Part shown: positions 36,789 through 47,915 of the stretch, in pieces
How positions within the stretch are numbered: the stretch's first letter is position 1
How the letters are laid out: every line of letters begins with the position of its first letter
NCBI GenBank assembly: GCA_022829145.1
Contig: CM040746.1
Span: 885,731 to 949,730, forward strand
From: Albula goreensis
Lineage: Eukaryota; Chordata; Actinopteri; Albuliformes; Albulidae
DNA: 64,000 bases
Reading direction: 5' to 3'
Notes under the pieces: generated by a model
Told to the model about the DNA's origin: nothing
The model's database searches: none
The model's input: only the letters and a program-made list of their open reading frames with translations
Translations under genes and position numbers: made by a program

Positions 36789-38160
36789 CCTCTCTCACTT
36801 ACTCTCTCTTAATTACATTTACAGTTTTAATTTGCAGCTTGGTTATTGACATGACAAACAGACAATTGTATTGCCAAAGACAAATCTTATGCTGGAGAAA
36901 CAGTAATACAATAACAGGAAATTTAAAGAAAATGACAAGTCTTGTATAACTAATTGTGTGTGTGTGTTTTATCACTCAGTGTTCCTGTATGCGGAGGAGG
37001 GGATTTTTATTAAATGTAGATGTTATAGGAATGGTAGGTTAGCTTGTGATTTTTATGGATGTTCTCTTCAGAACCATTTGGCCCAGAGTAGTGTCTTTGT
37101 CTGGGTGGGTCTGTCTCTTCAAGAGAGCCTTATAACCGCACATGGCACAGAGCAAACGGGGAAAAACCTTGAGCAGGCATAGCAAGGAGTACAGCGAAGA
37201 GGATTGCTGGGCAAATAAGGAGTATATAACTTGTGATTCATTCATCTCAGCATTGAAAGGAACCCTTTATCTCCTGAAATAATCATTTAGATTACTGTAA
37301 AAACTCAGTTCTGGACTTAGACAGGTTTGGTGTCAGTGCCCATTTCTGACAGTACCACATCAGCAGGTCATGTGACAGCAGGACCAGGACATCTGCATGA
37401 ACAGGAACTGTCTATAACTGCTGTGTAAAATAGCCCAGCCAGGGCTTGCATACTGATTCAGTGTTGCTTCCCTCTTATGCATACAGTGGAACCTTTGGGG
37501 ATAAACAGATCACAGTTACTGAAATACCAGTCAACCAAATGCAGTTTCAACCTGAAGCAACATTCTAATCATCACTAATGCAAAAATGACATCATTTAAC
37601 TAAAATAATTTTGGTGCAGATTCTGTTGACAAAAGTATAATCAAAGGTAAACAAATAAACATTCCTAATGCACTATTGCTCTTTCAGCTAAGGAGTACAG
37701 TATCTAAAAATAAACAAATGGCTACCAAATGGGACTAGCTTTCCTAAAGATTTGAGACAATGGCTGCATAAATCCATTTTATGGGTGAACACACGGCAAA
37801 CAAACTACTTTTGCTCCGTAGTATTGTCAGAGTTGATTTGTTTACCTCTTACATCACTTTGGATGAGTGAATTACAATTCCTCCATTGTCATGTCCAAAT
37901 CAGGAAATTATTTTTTTCCAGTGTTGTTCGAGAAATATTTTGTTGATTAGGGGGTATAATTCTCTCAGCTGGGGGTGGTAAGAGTAAACACAGGCAGAAA
38001 TGCACTAATCAGAACAGTATTCTACACTTAACGCATGCTGAGCGGAGCCTTGCTTTCAAGTATGAATAATTGAGACATCAGAATCAAAAATAAATCAACA
38101 AGCAAGATGCTGAAAATAACACAAGGTAAACACAGCACAGGGCCTTCTACGGAATATTGG

Positions 38161-38246
<86 letters not shown>

Positions 38247-39618
38247 GGGTATATATATATATAATTCGCCAGCTGTTATAGTAATTGTGTTTCAATGGGC
38301 CGCTTATTCATACCAAGATACTGAGTATGAACTTTCTGGATGACCAAAACATCTACGCAAAAACAAAGACGTGGGGGCCGTTTGTTAGCGGGCCATTTCC
38401 ATGCGTGTGATCGATGTCTCATGGAAGAATTGTTATAGTTTTGTTTGTTGTATTTTGACACAATACACACTCAATTCTAAAGGTTGAGACTATGAGAACT
38501 AGAAACAGCGCAACATTAATGGATGTCATCTTTTATTTCTTTCGAGGGGATGTGTTATTGCGGATCTGGTAAGACTGCAGGAAAAGCGAAAAGAAATCCG
38601 CCTTTTCTGTTTGTGTTTTCAATAATATGAACCACACATATCGGGTGTTTATCCAATTTTCTTAAATGAATAACAAGCGTGCTTATGCTACACCTTAATC
38701 ACCTGACCTGTGGCCGTGAGCCGGCAGTTCCAGTGCCACCTGGGTCCATGCATCAACAAAAGGACAGGAAGGTGAGGTTTCCTTTGAAGATGACGGGAGG
38801 ATGTAGACATCTAGGCGTCGTCAACAGTTGTGTCCAGTTCTTACGGAAAAACTTCAAAGTCATTTTCATCCCGGTGATACAACGAGACAAAATACATCAG
38901 TCATCCTAGTGAAAGAAAAATATGGGGGAAACATACACTTCACCATAATGACAGAGCCAAAAGTTCTAAGTTTTCCGCTCGAAGGAGCACAACTGACTGC
39001 AAATAATGAAATAATTTCAGCCGTACGATTACAAATGGATGAGAACATTTTTTGGCATTATGAGGAAACATTGTAATGATAAAATATTTAGTCTGCTTGT
39101 GGCGATGTAGAGTATAACTTCATTCCCTTTTCCCTTATCTTTTAGTTGTGCGTGTTTCCTTTTACGTGGATAGCAATGCATCATAGTAGCTACACTCAAC
39201 ACAACATAAACAGTGTTTTGTAGGGTAGCGTGAGTTTAGGTCCAGGAGGGGATCACTGTACTGTTTAAAGTTATTGATAGCATGGAAAATAATGAAAAAC
39301 ACGTAGCTCATTTGCATATAAATGCAATACATAATTAAGCGCAGGAGTTCGAGGTTATTGAAACTCGAACAGAGTTTATACGAGTCCATCACTAATCAAA
39401 TGCAGAGTCTACTTAACACTGAACATTAACCGCAGGCTAACATTAGAGGCTCGCAGAAATTAATATACTCCAAAGAATGTCTGTTTTTACTATACTTTGT
39501 GGAATGCCTGTTTGATTTGTTGTAAGAATGCCTGAAAACGTAAAATAATCATAAACGCTTATGAGATGGTGCAATACTATGACTCACGCGTTTGGGTTTG
39601 TTCCGTTTTTCCACCCAG
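32546..39618. other. Gene-free region upstream of the receptor gene
   Basis: No coding exon is supported on either strand. Included are a (CT)n run near 36767-36796 and the long (TA)n tract at 38167-38262. Positions about 36090-36300 form a unique block with 'attaaatgatactcaaagag' and 'tgttgtcaaggcaacctctt', which resembles regulatory DNA. Part of the interval may be the 5' UTR intron of the receptor gene. Confidence 0.4.
38167..38262. repeat. (TA)n microsatellite
   Basis: About 38 perfect TA units, then 'attgggt' and a second short TA run. The tract is fully self-complementary and prone to cruciform formation and slippage. Confidence 0.97.
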
Positions 39619-39656
39619 AGTACCGCGCTGACCTCGCAAGGGTTTCCGTGACGACC
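39605..39656 (+). other. npy7r: 3' splice site and 5' UTR start of the receptor's coding exon
   Basis: A pyrimidine tract and AG ('gttccgtttttccacccag') end at 39618. This is followed by 38 nt of untranslated sequence and the context 'acgaccATGG', a near-ideal Kozak match at 39657. An upstream noncoding exon is therefore expected, as is known for the related mammalian Y2 gene. Confidence 0.5.
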
Positions 39657-40415
39657 ATGGGGCCCTCTGACCCGTCCAACTCCAGCTCCGAGGAGCCCGC
39701 ACCCAGCAAGAGGTACCCGACTGGCTGGCACCAGGGCATTCCGAGTAACGAGGTGACAGACGTGCACAAGCCTGGCTTTGTCAGCGACTTCACAAAACAC
39801 GTGGGGGTGCAGGTAGCACTGATTGCGGCATACTCCCTGATCATCCTGCTGGGACTTGTGGGAAACTCGCTGGTGATCCACATGATTGTGCGCTACCGTA
39901 ACATGCGCACCGTCACTAACTTCTTCATCGCCAACCTGGCGCTGGCAGATCTGATGGTGGACAGTCTCTGCCTGCCCTTCACGCTGGTGTACACGCTGCT
40001 GGACGAGTGGAAGTTCGGCGCGGTGCTGTGTCACCTGGTGCCATACGCCCAGGCGCTGAGCGTGCACGTATCCGTGCTCACCCTGACCGTCATCGCACTC
40101 GAGCGACACCGCTGCATTGTCTTCCACATGGGCCAGCGGCTGTCCCGCCGCGCCAGCTTCGGCATCATTGCGGTCACTTGGGCTGCAGCCGCCGTGCTAG
40201 CCGGTCCGCTCGCCATCTTCCGGGAGTACCGGCATGTGGAGATTCCCGCCATTAACCTGCGGATCGCCGTGTGCTCCGAGAAGTGGCCACATGCCACCAA
40301 CCGCGACGGTGTCATTTACAGGTATTCTGTACTATCTTTATTTTATATTTGTCTAGTTATTCATTTGTGTTTGTCAAGCAATTTGAATGATTGTTGTATG
40401 AAATGTTAAACAGAA

Positions 40416-40458
<43 letters not shown>

Positions 40459-40931
40459 GCAGCCTGTCAATGCTGCTGCTGCAGTATGTACTGCCACTGG
40501 GAGTGATCAGCTACGCCTACGCCCGCATCTGGGTCAAGCTCAAGAATCATGTCAGCCCCTGTAACCGTGGCGACAGCATTCACCGGCGACGGAAAACCAC
40601 CAAGATGCTGGCACTGGTGGTGGTGGTGTTCGCCGTGTGCTGGCTGCCGTTCCACGCCTTCCAGCTGGCCAGTGACCTGGACCTGGTGCTGAAGCTGAAG
40701 GAGTATAAGCTGCTGTACACTCTGTTCCACATCGTGGCCATGTGCTCCACCTTCGCCAACCCGCTGCTCTACGGTTGGATGAACAAGAACTACCGCAACG
40801 GCTTCCTCATGTTCTTCCGCTGCGAGCACAAGCCCGATACGATCCACCCCGAGGGCTCCTTCCGCACGCGCTCACAACGCACACTCACCCTCAATGGCCA
40901 GACCACAGGGCACCCACTGACTGCTGTCTAA
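39657..40931 (+). CDS. npy7r: Neuropeptide Y receptor, Y2 subgroup (probable Y7), two exons
   Basis: This is a rhodopsin-class GPCR for NPY/PYY peptides, coupling to Gi in known relatives. Exons are 39657-40321 and 40463-40931, joined in phase 2 (TAC AG|C CTG), giving 377 residues. An upstream in-frame ATG at 39561 lies before the acceptor and is rejected. Visible features: N-glycosylation N8; TM1 about 52-78 with GN70; TM2 'NLALAD98'; disulfide cysteines C125 and C206; 'ERH' 149-151 in place of DRY; 'FAVCWLPFHAFQL' in TM6; 'NPLLY' 321-325 in TM7; and a palmitoylation candidate C342. Phrases such as 'TNFFIANLA', 'PLAIFREY' and 'KLKNHVSP' are Y2-group signatures. Y2 itself is a possible alternative. 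The adjacent prelid1-mxd3 pair (human 5q35 type) favours Y7, which is placed in that paralogon. The sequence is GC-rich compared with its surroundings. Confidence 0.88.
40322..40462 (+). other. npy7r: Short intron of the Y receptor containing (ATT)n
   Basis: A 141-bp GT-AG intron interrupts the codon for Ser222 just before TM5. An (ATT)n microsatellite of about 14 units occupies 40416-40458 and abuts the acceptor 'attgcag'. The usual pyrimidine tract is replaced by the ATT repeat. Confidence 0.85.
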
Positions 40932-41305
40932 ATCCTGTCTGGACCACTCATGGACCTTGTCTGAACCCAGTCAGAATCAGATCCTTTCAAAGGTCCATTT
41001 CTGGCTTGAGTCTCTTTGGGCTGGACTCTGGGGCAGTCTGGGGTATGTGACAATGCACTTTCTACCCATGGCTCACTGACGTCGCATATGTTGAAGTTTA
41101 CTTTCCTGTTTACATCCAGGCTTTGGGCACTAGGCAGGGAGAAAGGGGAGGTGCAAGGATGACCAGCCAAGCAAATGGGATTCAGGAACAGACCAGCATG
41201 GGAATGTGAGCAGGACAACAGGGTTAGCACCACTACTTTTAAGATAAGAGCCATGAGCTCTGACGACAGTGTGTCAGGACCTTGGTTTAAAATAGTGCAG
41301 GAGCT

Positions 41306-41311
41306 AATAAA
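41306..41311 (+). terminator. npy7r: Candidate poly(A) signal of the Y receptor gene
   Basis: The first AATAAA after the stop codon lies 375 bp downstream. It was chosen by position and motif only. Confidence 0.4.
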
Positions 41312-41329
41312 AACTCTTCACTGCTGTTC

Positions 41330-42504
41330 TAGCTTCTGTGCAAAAGATTGAGCCGTGATACTCTGTTACAATGACTTTCCAGAAGGATCTGTGGTCTTAT
41401 CACTGCGTAATGAAACACAATGTGTTCAAGATTGACAGAGTAAACGGAATTAACAACTGGCGTTATTACAGTGTATGTACAACTGAATTATTCTATTCTA
41501 TACCATGACTGAAATATTGTGTACATCTTATCAAATTCCTCCGTCCTTCCCATTTCCAAAATCCCTCTTCCTTACCTTGTGGTTCGCTTGTGACATTCTT
41601 GTTCTGACTGATTTTTCAGTGTTTAACATGATGACATTCCCTCTGTGACACATTCTGCTTTTCAGCTGCACACTGCATCGACATGAAGTCCTGACTACAG
41701 CTTGTCTTGTTAGGATCATGAGTTGATTTAAATGATTGTGCTGTGGAACTGTTTGTTGTCGCTTCGGTGCTGTCGGTTGGTCAGCCTCTCTTTGAAGCCA
41801 CAGCAGTGGGAGCCTGGCTCTTGCTCTCTTTCTCTAGGCTCTGCTGTGCTGTGGCTGGAAGACTCTCCAGCTGCACACACAGAGTCTTATCTTTGGCGGC
41901 CTCGGGGGACCAGCCGCAGCTGCTGAAAAAAAAAAACAAACAAATTCGGAGGCTGGTTCGTCGTGTTTGAGGAGTGTAACAATGGACCAAACGTTAAACA
42001 ACTATCAGAGCTTATTGCTGGTGTCTGGCAATTGCGCTGGGCTTGGAGCTTGTTTCTCGGGTGTAGGTCTCATTGTTCCCCTTCTGCTAGTGTGTTATTT
42101 AGATTATCACACAGAGCTGCAAGAGGGAAATCCATCACTGTAGTTGGTGGTGCTCTGGTGAATGTTTGATTCGTAAATCAATATATACAGTAACATCAGT
42201 CTGGCCCACTTGTATAATTGCACAACGAGACATACTCAGCAGTAAAAGTCACATTGTTTGAATAACAATTTGTGAGTTGCCTATTCTCTGCCTAGACATT
42301 TGTAACAGTGGAAACAGTTGAGCTTAAATATTTGGTTTAAAAATGTATTCAGACGAATGTTGTCAATTGACAAATTCATACCTTATTCAATAATACTATT
42401 TCATTTTATTTTACCATGTTTATAATGTTTGAATTATTGTGTGGATATTTTAGTCCAAAATAGATGTGGAATGTCTAAACTACTTTCCTGTTCACTGTTC
42501 TATA

Positions 42505-42556
<52 letters not shown>

Positions 42557-45500
42557 AGAGAGAGAATGTGTGTTAGTGACTGAATGTGTGTTTGTGTGGC
42601 AAAAAATTTTATAATACTTGCACAGATGCAGGTACAAGGATGTGCTGATTGTAATGTTTAAATACAGCCAAAATATGTATGTTATGCTTGCCTTTATTGT
42701 GGGACTAAATATATTGCATCAGGTAGTTGACATAACTTGAAATTCTGTTATTTACTCTCAGATGAAGCCAGTTTTCAGAGTCATCCCATGCAGGAAAATA
42801 CATCTTGCTCTCTAAAAGGAAGATTTTTCCCTCCATCAAGAGATTGATACATGTTCTTATAACAAGAAAAGTAGTTATTTAATCTTTGCTACAGATTAAA
42901 TAGTTCAGTGACACAATAAATGTGTCTGTCAAGATGTCCAGCCATTGACTCTGGGATATTATGTAATAATTTAGAGGTACAAAATTACAATCCACCCACA
43001 TACTGCCGGGGTGGGTGGAACAGAAAATGGGATAATTGCTTCCGAATGGACAGCACTGTATTATTTAGTGTGTCACTGTCCCTGTCATAATGTGGATGAA
43101 TCTTAATCTGGATATGAAGATGTGAACTATTGTTGGATCTTTTCTTTTCCCTGTGGTGGCAGTTAGCCCTCAGTCATCTTTCAGTATCTGCCATTTATGT
43201 TTTAAATAAATATTCATAAAATGTCTGCTTACTGTATATCATGTTGGCAATTATGCTCATGCACACAGGACATATCTCTACACAAATACCTCTGTCCACT
43301 CTGTCAATGTCCCCTCAAAACTACCAAGTGAAGCCTTGTTTGTAGTAGAGTTTAATCATCCACATTAAAATGCATGTTTACTTTTTAATCGACCTTGGGC
43401 CCTCTCCAGGACTGTACTTTCAAAAACGTCTCGCCTTTCAGCCTTCCACTACATGCGTATGTATTCCAACATTCAAGCATGACTTCTGTATGCTGAATGT
43501 ATGTCAGATAATGTTTCTGTAATATCTGATGTGAAAGTCTATTTATCTCTTTAAGATGAATCGGGATTGAACTCAGATGCTTTTATTATTATATTTGAAT
43601 TTCATTTGAACCAAAAAGGTTCTCTATTAATATGTTTTACAACTACTTGAAATTATTAAAATAAATGTGCTCACTCGAGCGTATTTAACTATATACTGTA
43701 TTTAAAAATACCTGTGGTGTTAGCTGTACTGTAATGTCTAACACCACAAAGTGGGTGGTCTTTCTGGTGAACCAGTGGATTAGTTGTTTGCTTAAAATAA
43801 AATTTAAATCCTGCTTGAAAATAGCAAATTGGTAACATTACAAAAGATATTTTCTGGAGTTTTCTTGTTTTTGAGTGTCTCCATCAAAGAGGGTCTACTT
43901 GCCCAAGATATTTATCTGATTAACATCAAACATCCCTCAGCGAAACCCCTGAAATGCCGAAGTCTGTTGAATCTTCAGTACCTTCTGTTCCAACATGGCC
44001 ATGTAGGACTCATTAACAGTATTGACAACAGCTGGTAGTGATTACCTGCAAAAACATTTTCAATTCTGTTTAATCTTGTGTGCAACAGAACATGCCACTG
44101 AAAAAAACATGCTGACATTTCTGGTCAGCTTATTAAGTGAGATTTTATTTAATACATCAGCAAAGAACAGTATACGCTAGAAAGCATGGTCGTTGCACAG
44201 AAAAGATCCAGACGAGGAGTATTTAACTGAAGGTTAGACCTTCACACCCTAAAAGCAAACAAAACTCTAGCATTCTAGCAGTTGTGTGGGTGGGGTTGAC
44301 TCAGCAGCATTTTCGCTAGGTAAAATAAGAAGTTAAAAGGCACTTAGAAATGTGAAATTGCAAACGGTTCAAGAAATGTGTCCTCTTCACCAGCTGTCTC
44401 CCAGGCAAATGCTTTGGGTTCTTTTAGAAATCCCAAGAGAGCGAAATGATGTACTGAAATTCAGCAGAATTGCTCTGCTCAATCTTCCAGTCTCATACAG
44501 ATTGCCGTTTTGTTCATAATAATTTCAGTGCAGTACAGTATGTTTGCTTATTTGTAGCAGAGATTGTGTTACCCCGGATTGCGCCCTATTCCTTGTGCCT
44601 CTCTCTGAGGGATGGAGTCTGGGGTTACATAAAGATTGACAGCTTCTTTCAGTTGCCAGGTGACTGGATACTACATTTTTGGTGTCTAATTTGGTACAAT
44701 GCCCTTGACAGTTATTTTTGGAGAGAGAAAGAGAGAAAGCGAGAGAGAGCTTAACCACACAGCAGCAGCTAATAAACCAAAAAACATCTGTACACGAAAG
44801 AGTTTTGATATCACATTTAATAGCATAGAATACACTGAGGTATCCTGGTCAACTTAGTCTGGTCTCTTCCTCATGGTATCGGGACGCCAGAGAACAACCT
44901 GATGGGATAAAGTCATTCATGATACTTCAGGTCAGTGCTTAGACAGAACACACATTGAGCAATAACAACCAATCAGGACATCCAGGGGAACTCACGGTGA
45001 GCAGTGACAACCAATCAGGACCTTTAACACAGGCTTGGCTGCCTGACTTGCTCAAAGGCACGCCAATGGTCTTTGGGTGCAGTAGCCATTTAACATGACA
45101 CATGAAAGACTTAAAAAGTTCTAATGCATGCTAATGGATGCCAAAAGACCATAATTACACAGCTGTGACCGCCACACTCAGGCAGCTCGGCAGCTCACCA
45201 CTCCTGATGGCCATGATTTATGTCTGGCCCCTACAGCTGATCCAGGATCAGCCTTCTCACCCATAATGCCAAGCTTCCCACACAATTTTATGGGTTTTAC
45301 TTTTTATTTGTTTTTATTTAGAAATAGCCCAGCTCCAGCTGGACACACCTCAGGCTAAAGCTAATGGCACAGCAAAACTGCTATCCCCACCCTGTTACAT
45401 TGCTTCAGTTTCACAGCACAGATGCACTACAGAATGCTTGAAGAACGAATCGATGAAGCTCCAGCTTTTAAGGTGACTGGTGTAGATTTTCCAGTCCTCT

Positions 45501-46735
45501 GCATGAAAAGCCGACCCTTCACAAGGCAAACATTTCCGTACTCATCTGTGCCATAACTAGGGCTGTGTATTTGGAGTTGCTAGCCTTCCATTTTAGATGC
45601 ACGATGGAAAGAAGGGAAGTTACATAATTTTACAAACATCGCAAAAGCATTTAAGCTGGTCACCGAAGAACTCAAAGCAATATGAAAAAGAATGAAAAGA
45701 GTTGAAAAAGCTATTTGTTGAGAAGAAAATTCAACAGGAATGTACATTACAAAAAGCTACTTGGGTGCATAATATGAGAAAGAAAGAAAAGAAAGTAAAG
45801 ACATGTCTAAAGCAAATCCTTAGGTGAGTGAAGACATAAAGACATACATCTTCTATAACGATATACATATATACAACATTTTTTGAGAGCATTTCTAAGA
45901 TTTTAAGAAATGTAGTCCTTCCTGGAAGAGGCAGGAGCCGTCATTAATTCCAGACCCCTCAGATATCTGCAATCAGATTATGGAGATCCATTACCCCTCT
46001 CGTCCTTATTCGGAGAGTGACTCACAACAATCATACAGACTGTTCCAAACTGAAGCATCTTGCATGGGAACCAAGAAAAGCTGATTAAAGGTAACAGTTT
46101 TGAGGATGGCTTTTGAACATGCCCAGAATGCACTGGGGGAAAGAGTATCTGGTTGAGTCTGAGCTCTGCTAACACTTAATTGTCCACATTAAAAGGTGTC
46201 CTTTTACAGGCAAGTGATCTAGTTTGAGTACATGAACATATTCCCCCTATATAGTCACAGAAAATGGGGTGTATTGAATGAGTGTTCACCAGATGTGATG
46301 GGAGGATGAGATCCTTAAAGTGTGTGAGAAGATGAACAATCATGGGTTAGCCTAATGAACACTGCAGTTCATCAGATTGGAGTCTTCTGTTTAGTTGTCA
46401 ACCATGTCCGACATTCAGTGTAATATCATCTCTCAGCACCAGGAGAGCATCAGAATGAAAGGAAAAAGACGGAGGAGAAGTAATAATCACAAAGAATGGA
46501 TGACATCAGCCTGTTCACCCGTATTTGACAGGACATTTCTTTTTGACAAGCAAGTTAAGAATCAATAATAGTGACAGTATAAAATGATAATAATAGTAAT
46601 AAATGACAATCATCAGCAAATACAGCTCTCTGGAATGATTTTGAAACACCCTGCACTTGCAGCTATATATTGGTGCCTCGCTTCTGAGAAATAGCTGTGG
46701 CCTTTGGTGATGGCGGCATTCAATAAATGTTATAT
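41330..46735. other. Gene-free stretch between receptor gene and MITE
   Basis: No coding exon is supported. A (GT)n run lies at 42507-42555. A short imperfect direct duplication with 'acaaccaatcaggac' recurs at about 44966 and 45008. The rest is AT-rich and unique. Confidence 0.45.
42507..42555. repeat. (GT)n microsatellite
   Basis: About 24 perfect units. Confidence 0.96.
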
Positions 46736-46738
46736 ATA

Positions 46739-47072
46739 CAGGGAGTCCTCGGGTTACGACGGTCTCGAATTACGACGTTTCGTGGTTACGACGCACTCCC
46801 AGAAATTATTTTAAAAAAACCTAGTTTCGACCTACGCGGTTTGGCAAATACATAAATACGAACACAGAATTAAAGATAAGAAATTGTTCTCTTTTTTTAT
46901 TACTGTTTCATTTAATTACTGTATTTTATATGTCCTTCATGTGTTGTGTGTACAGAGTGAGTGACTTAAGGTGTTAACTTAGGTATAATTTTGGTATAAA
47001 TTCCGACTTACGTCGAAAATCGACTCACGACAAGTCGTAGGAACGGAACTCGTTAAGTCGAGGACCCCCCTG
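46739..47072 (-). mobile_element. MITE with TA target-site duplication, copy 2 (inverted relative to copy 1)
   Basis: The 334-bp element is flanked by TA (46737-46738 and 47073-47074). Its left end is CAGGGAGTCCTCGGGTTACG. Its right end, reverse-complemented, is CAGGGGGGTCCTCGACTTAA. It aligns end-to-end with 22446-22778 in reverse orientation with scattered substitutions and has no coding capacity. Confidence 0.9.
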
Positions 47073-47729
47073 TACATGTATATAAACTAAGAAGATCTTA
47101 TTCATAGGGAGAGTTAACATTCTTTGGTAGTCAAATGCTGCCATCTATGGGTCAATAGAAATATTACAGCCATATACTTTCTGGTTCTCAGAAGGTTTAG
47201 GTTTTTGCAATGCGTTGCGTATATCACGTTGCAAAGTATCTTTACTACACAGCTCTGAGTTGAAACCAGGGGCTCAGGCTCCCAGCATTAACATCCCTGC
47301 ACTTGCAATTTACGACAAACTGCGAATATATATTAGTTTTAAAAATTAAATATAATGTATAATAAATATATAAATTGTGAGGGATGTGTCCGCCCAGTTC
47401 TTTTACATGTAAAAGTAAATTGCCGGTTTGGCATCCTTCAAGGTCTACTTGGTTTTATTCAAAATCCCTTGTCTGCTACAAATGAGTAAAACAAAGGATT
47501 TAAGTCATTGCGTTTTTAGTTATTTTACAGAAATATAAACGCACACACTTGGCGGTTTCCATCACCCGCACTCGCATTACGTGTGGAGATTCGCCCCTAC
47601 AAAATATTACAGGTAATTTGCTTTCTGACAAAGCTGTGTTGACAAAACCTCTATAATCTATATCTCCAAAAACAAGACGCCAATGTGAAAAGTAGAGTAA
47701 AGGTCACGCTTCATACTGTGCGCATAGTA

Positions 47730-47915
47730 TCTATGGTCGGGGCGGTATAATCCGGATGTGTCGTTATAGTGACCTTCCTCATTTCCCTGAGCACGTTCGC
47801 CATGTAGCCAGTTAGCATCGCAGACAGGCTAGCTCGTTAGTCGCCCCGCCGTCCGCTAACACAGCTAGGTAGAACTACAAAATGCACACAAATTACTAAT
47901 GCGGTAGCTGCTAAG
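47730..47915 (+). promoter_or_regulatory. prelid1: prelid1 promoter and noncoding first exon
   Basis: A locally CpG-richer segment contains 'ggggcggtataatccggatg', with an ETS-like core CCGGAT, and 'cctcatttccctgagc'. The exon ends in GCTAAG followed by GTAAGTT at 47916, a consensus donor. It would splice to the acceptor before the ATG exon. The start of transcription is inferred near 47.78 kb. Confidence 0.55.

Noticed and set aside
39561..39656. Upstream in-frame ATG extending the receptor by 32 residues
   Set aside because: A pyrimidine tract and AG acceptor interrupt this segment at 39618. The ATG at 39657 has a near-ideal Kozak context and starts a typical Y2-group N-terminus.
39549..40127. 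192-aa minus-strand open frame
   Set aside because: It is antisense to the GC-rich exon 1 of the Y receptor, whose plus-strand frame carries all GPCR hallmarks.
40467..40847. 126-aa minus-strand open frame
   Set aside because: It is antisense shadow of receptor exon 2.
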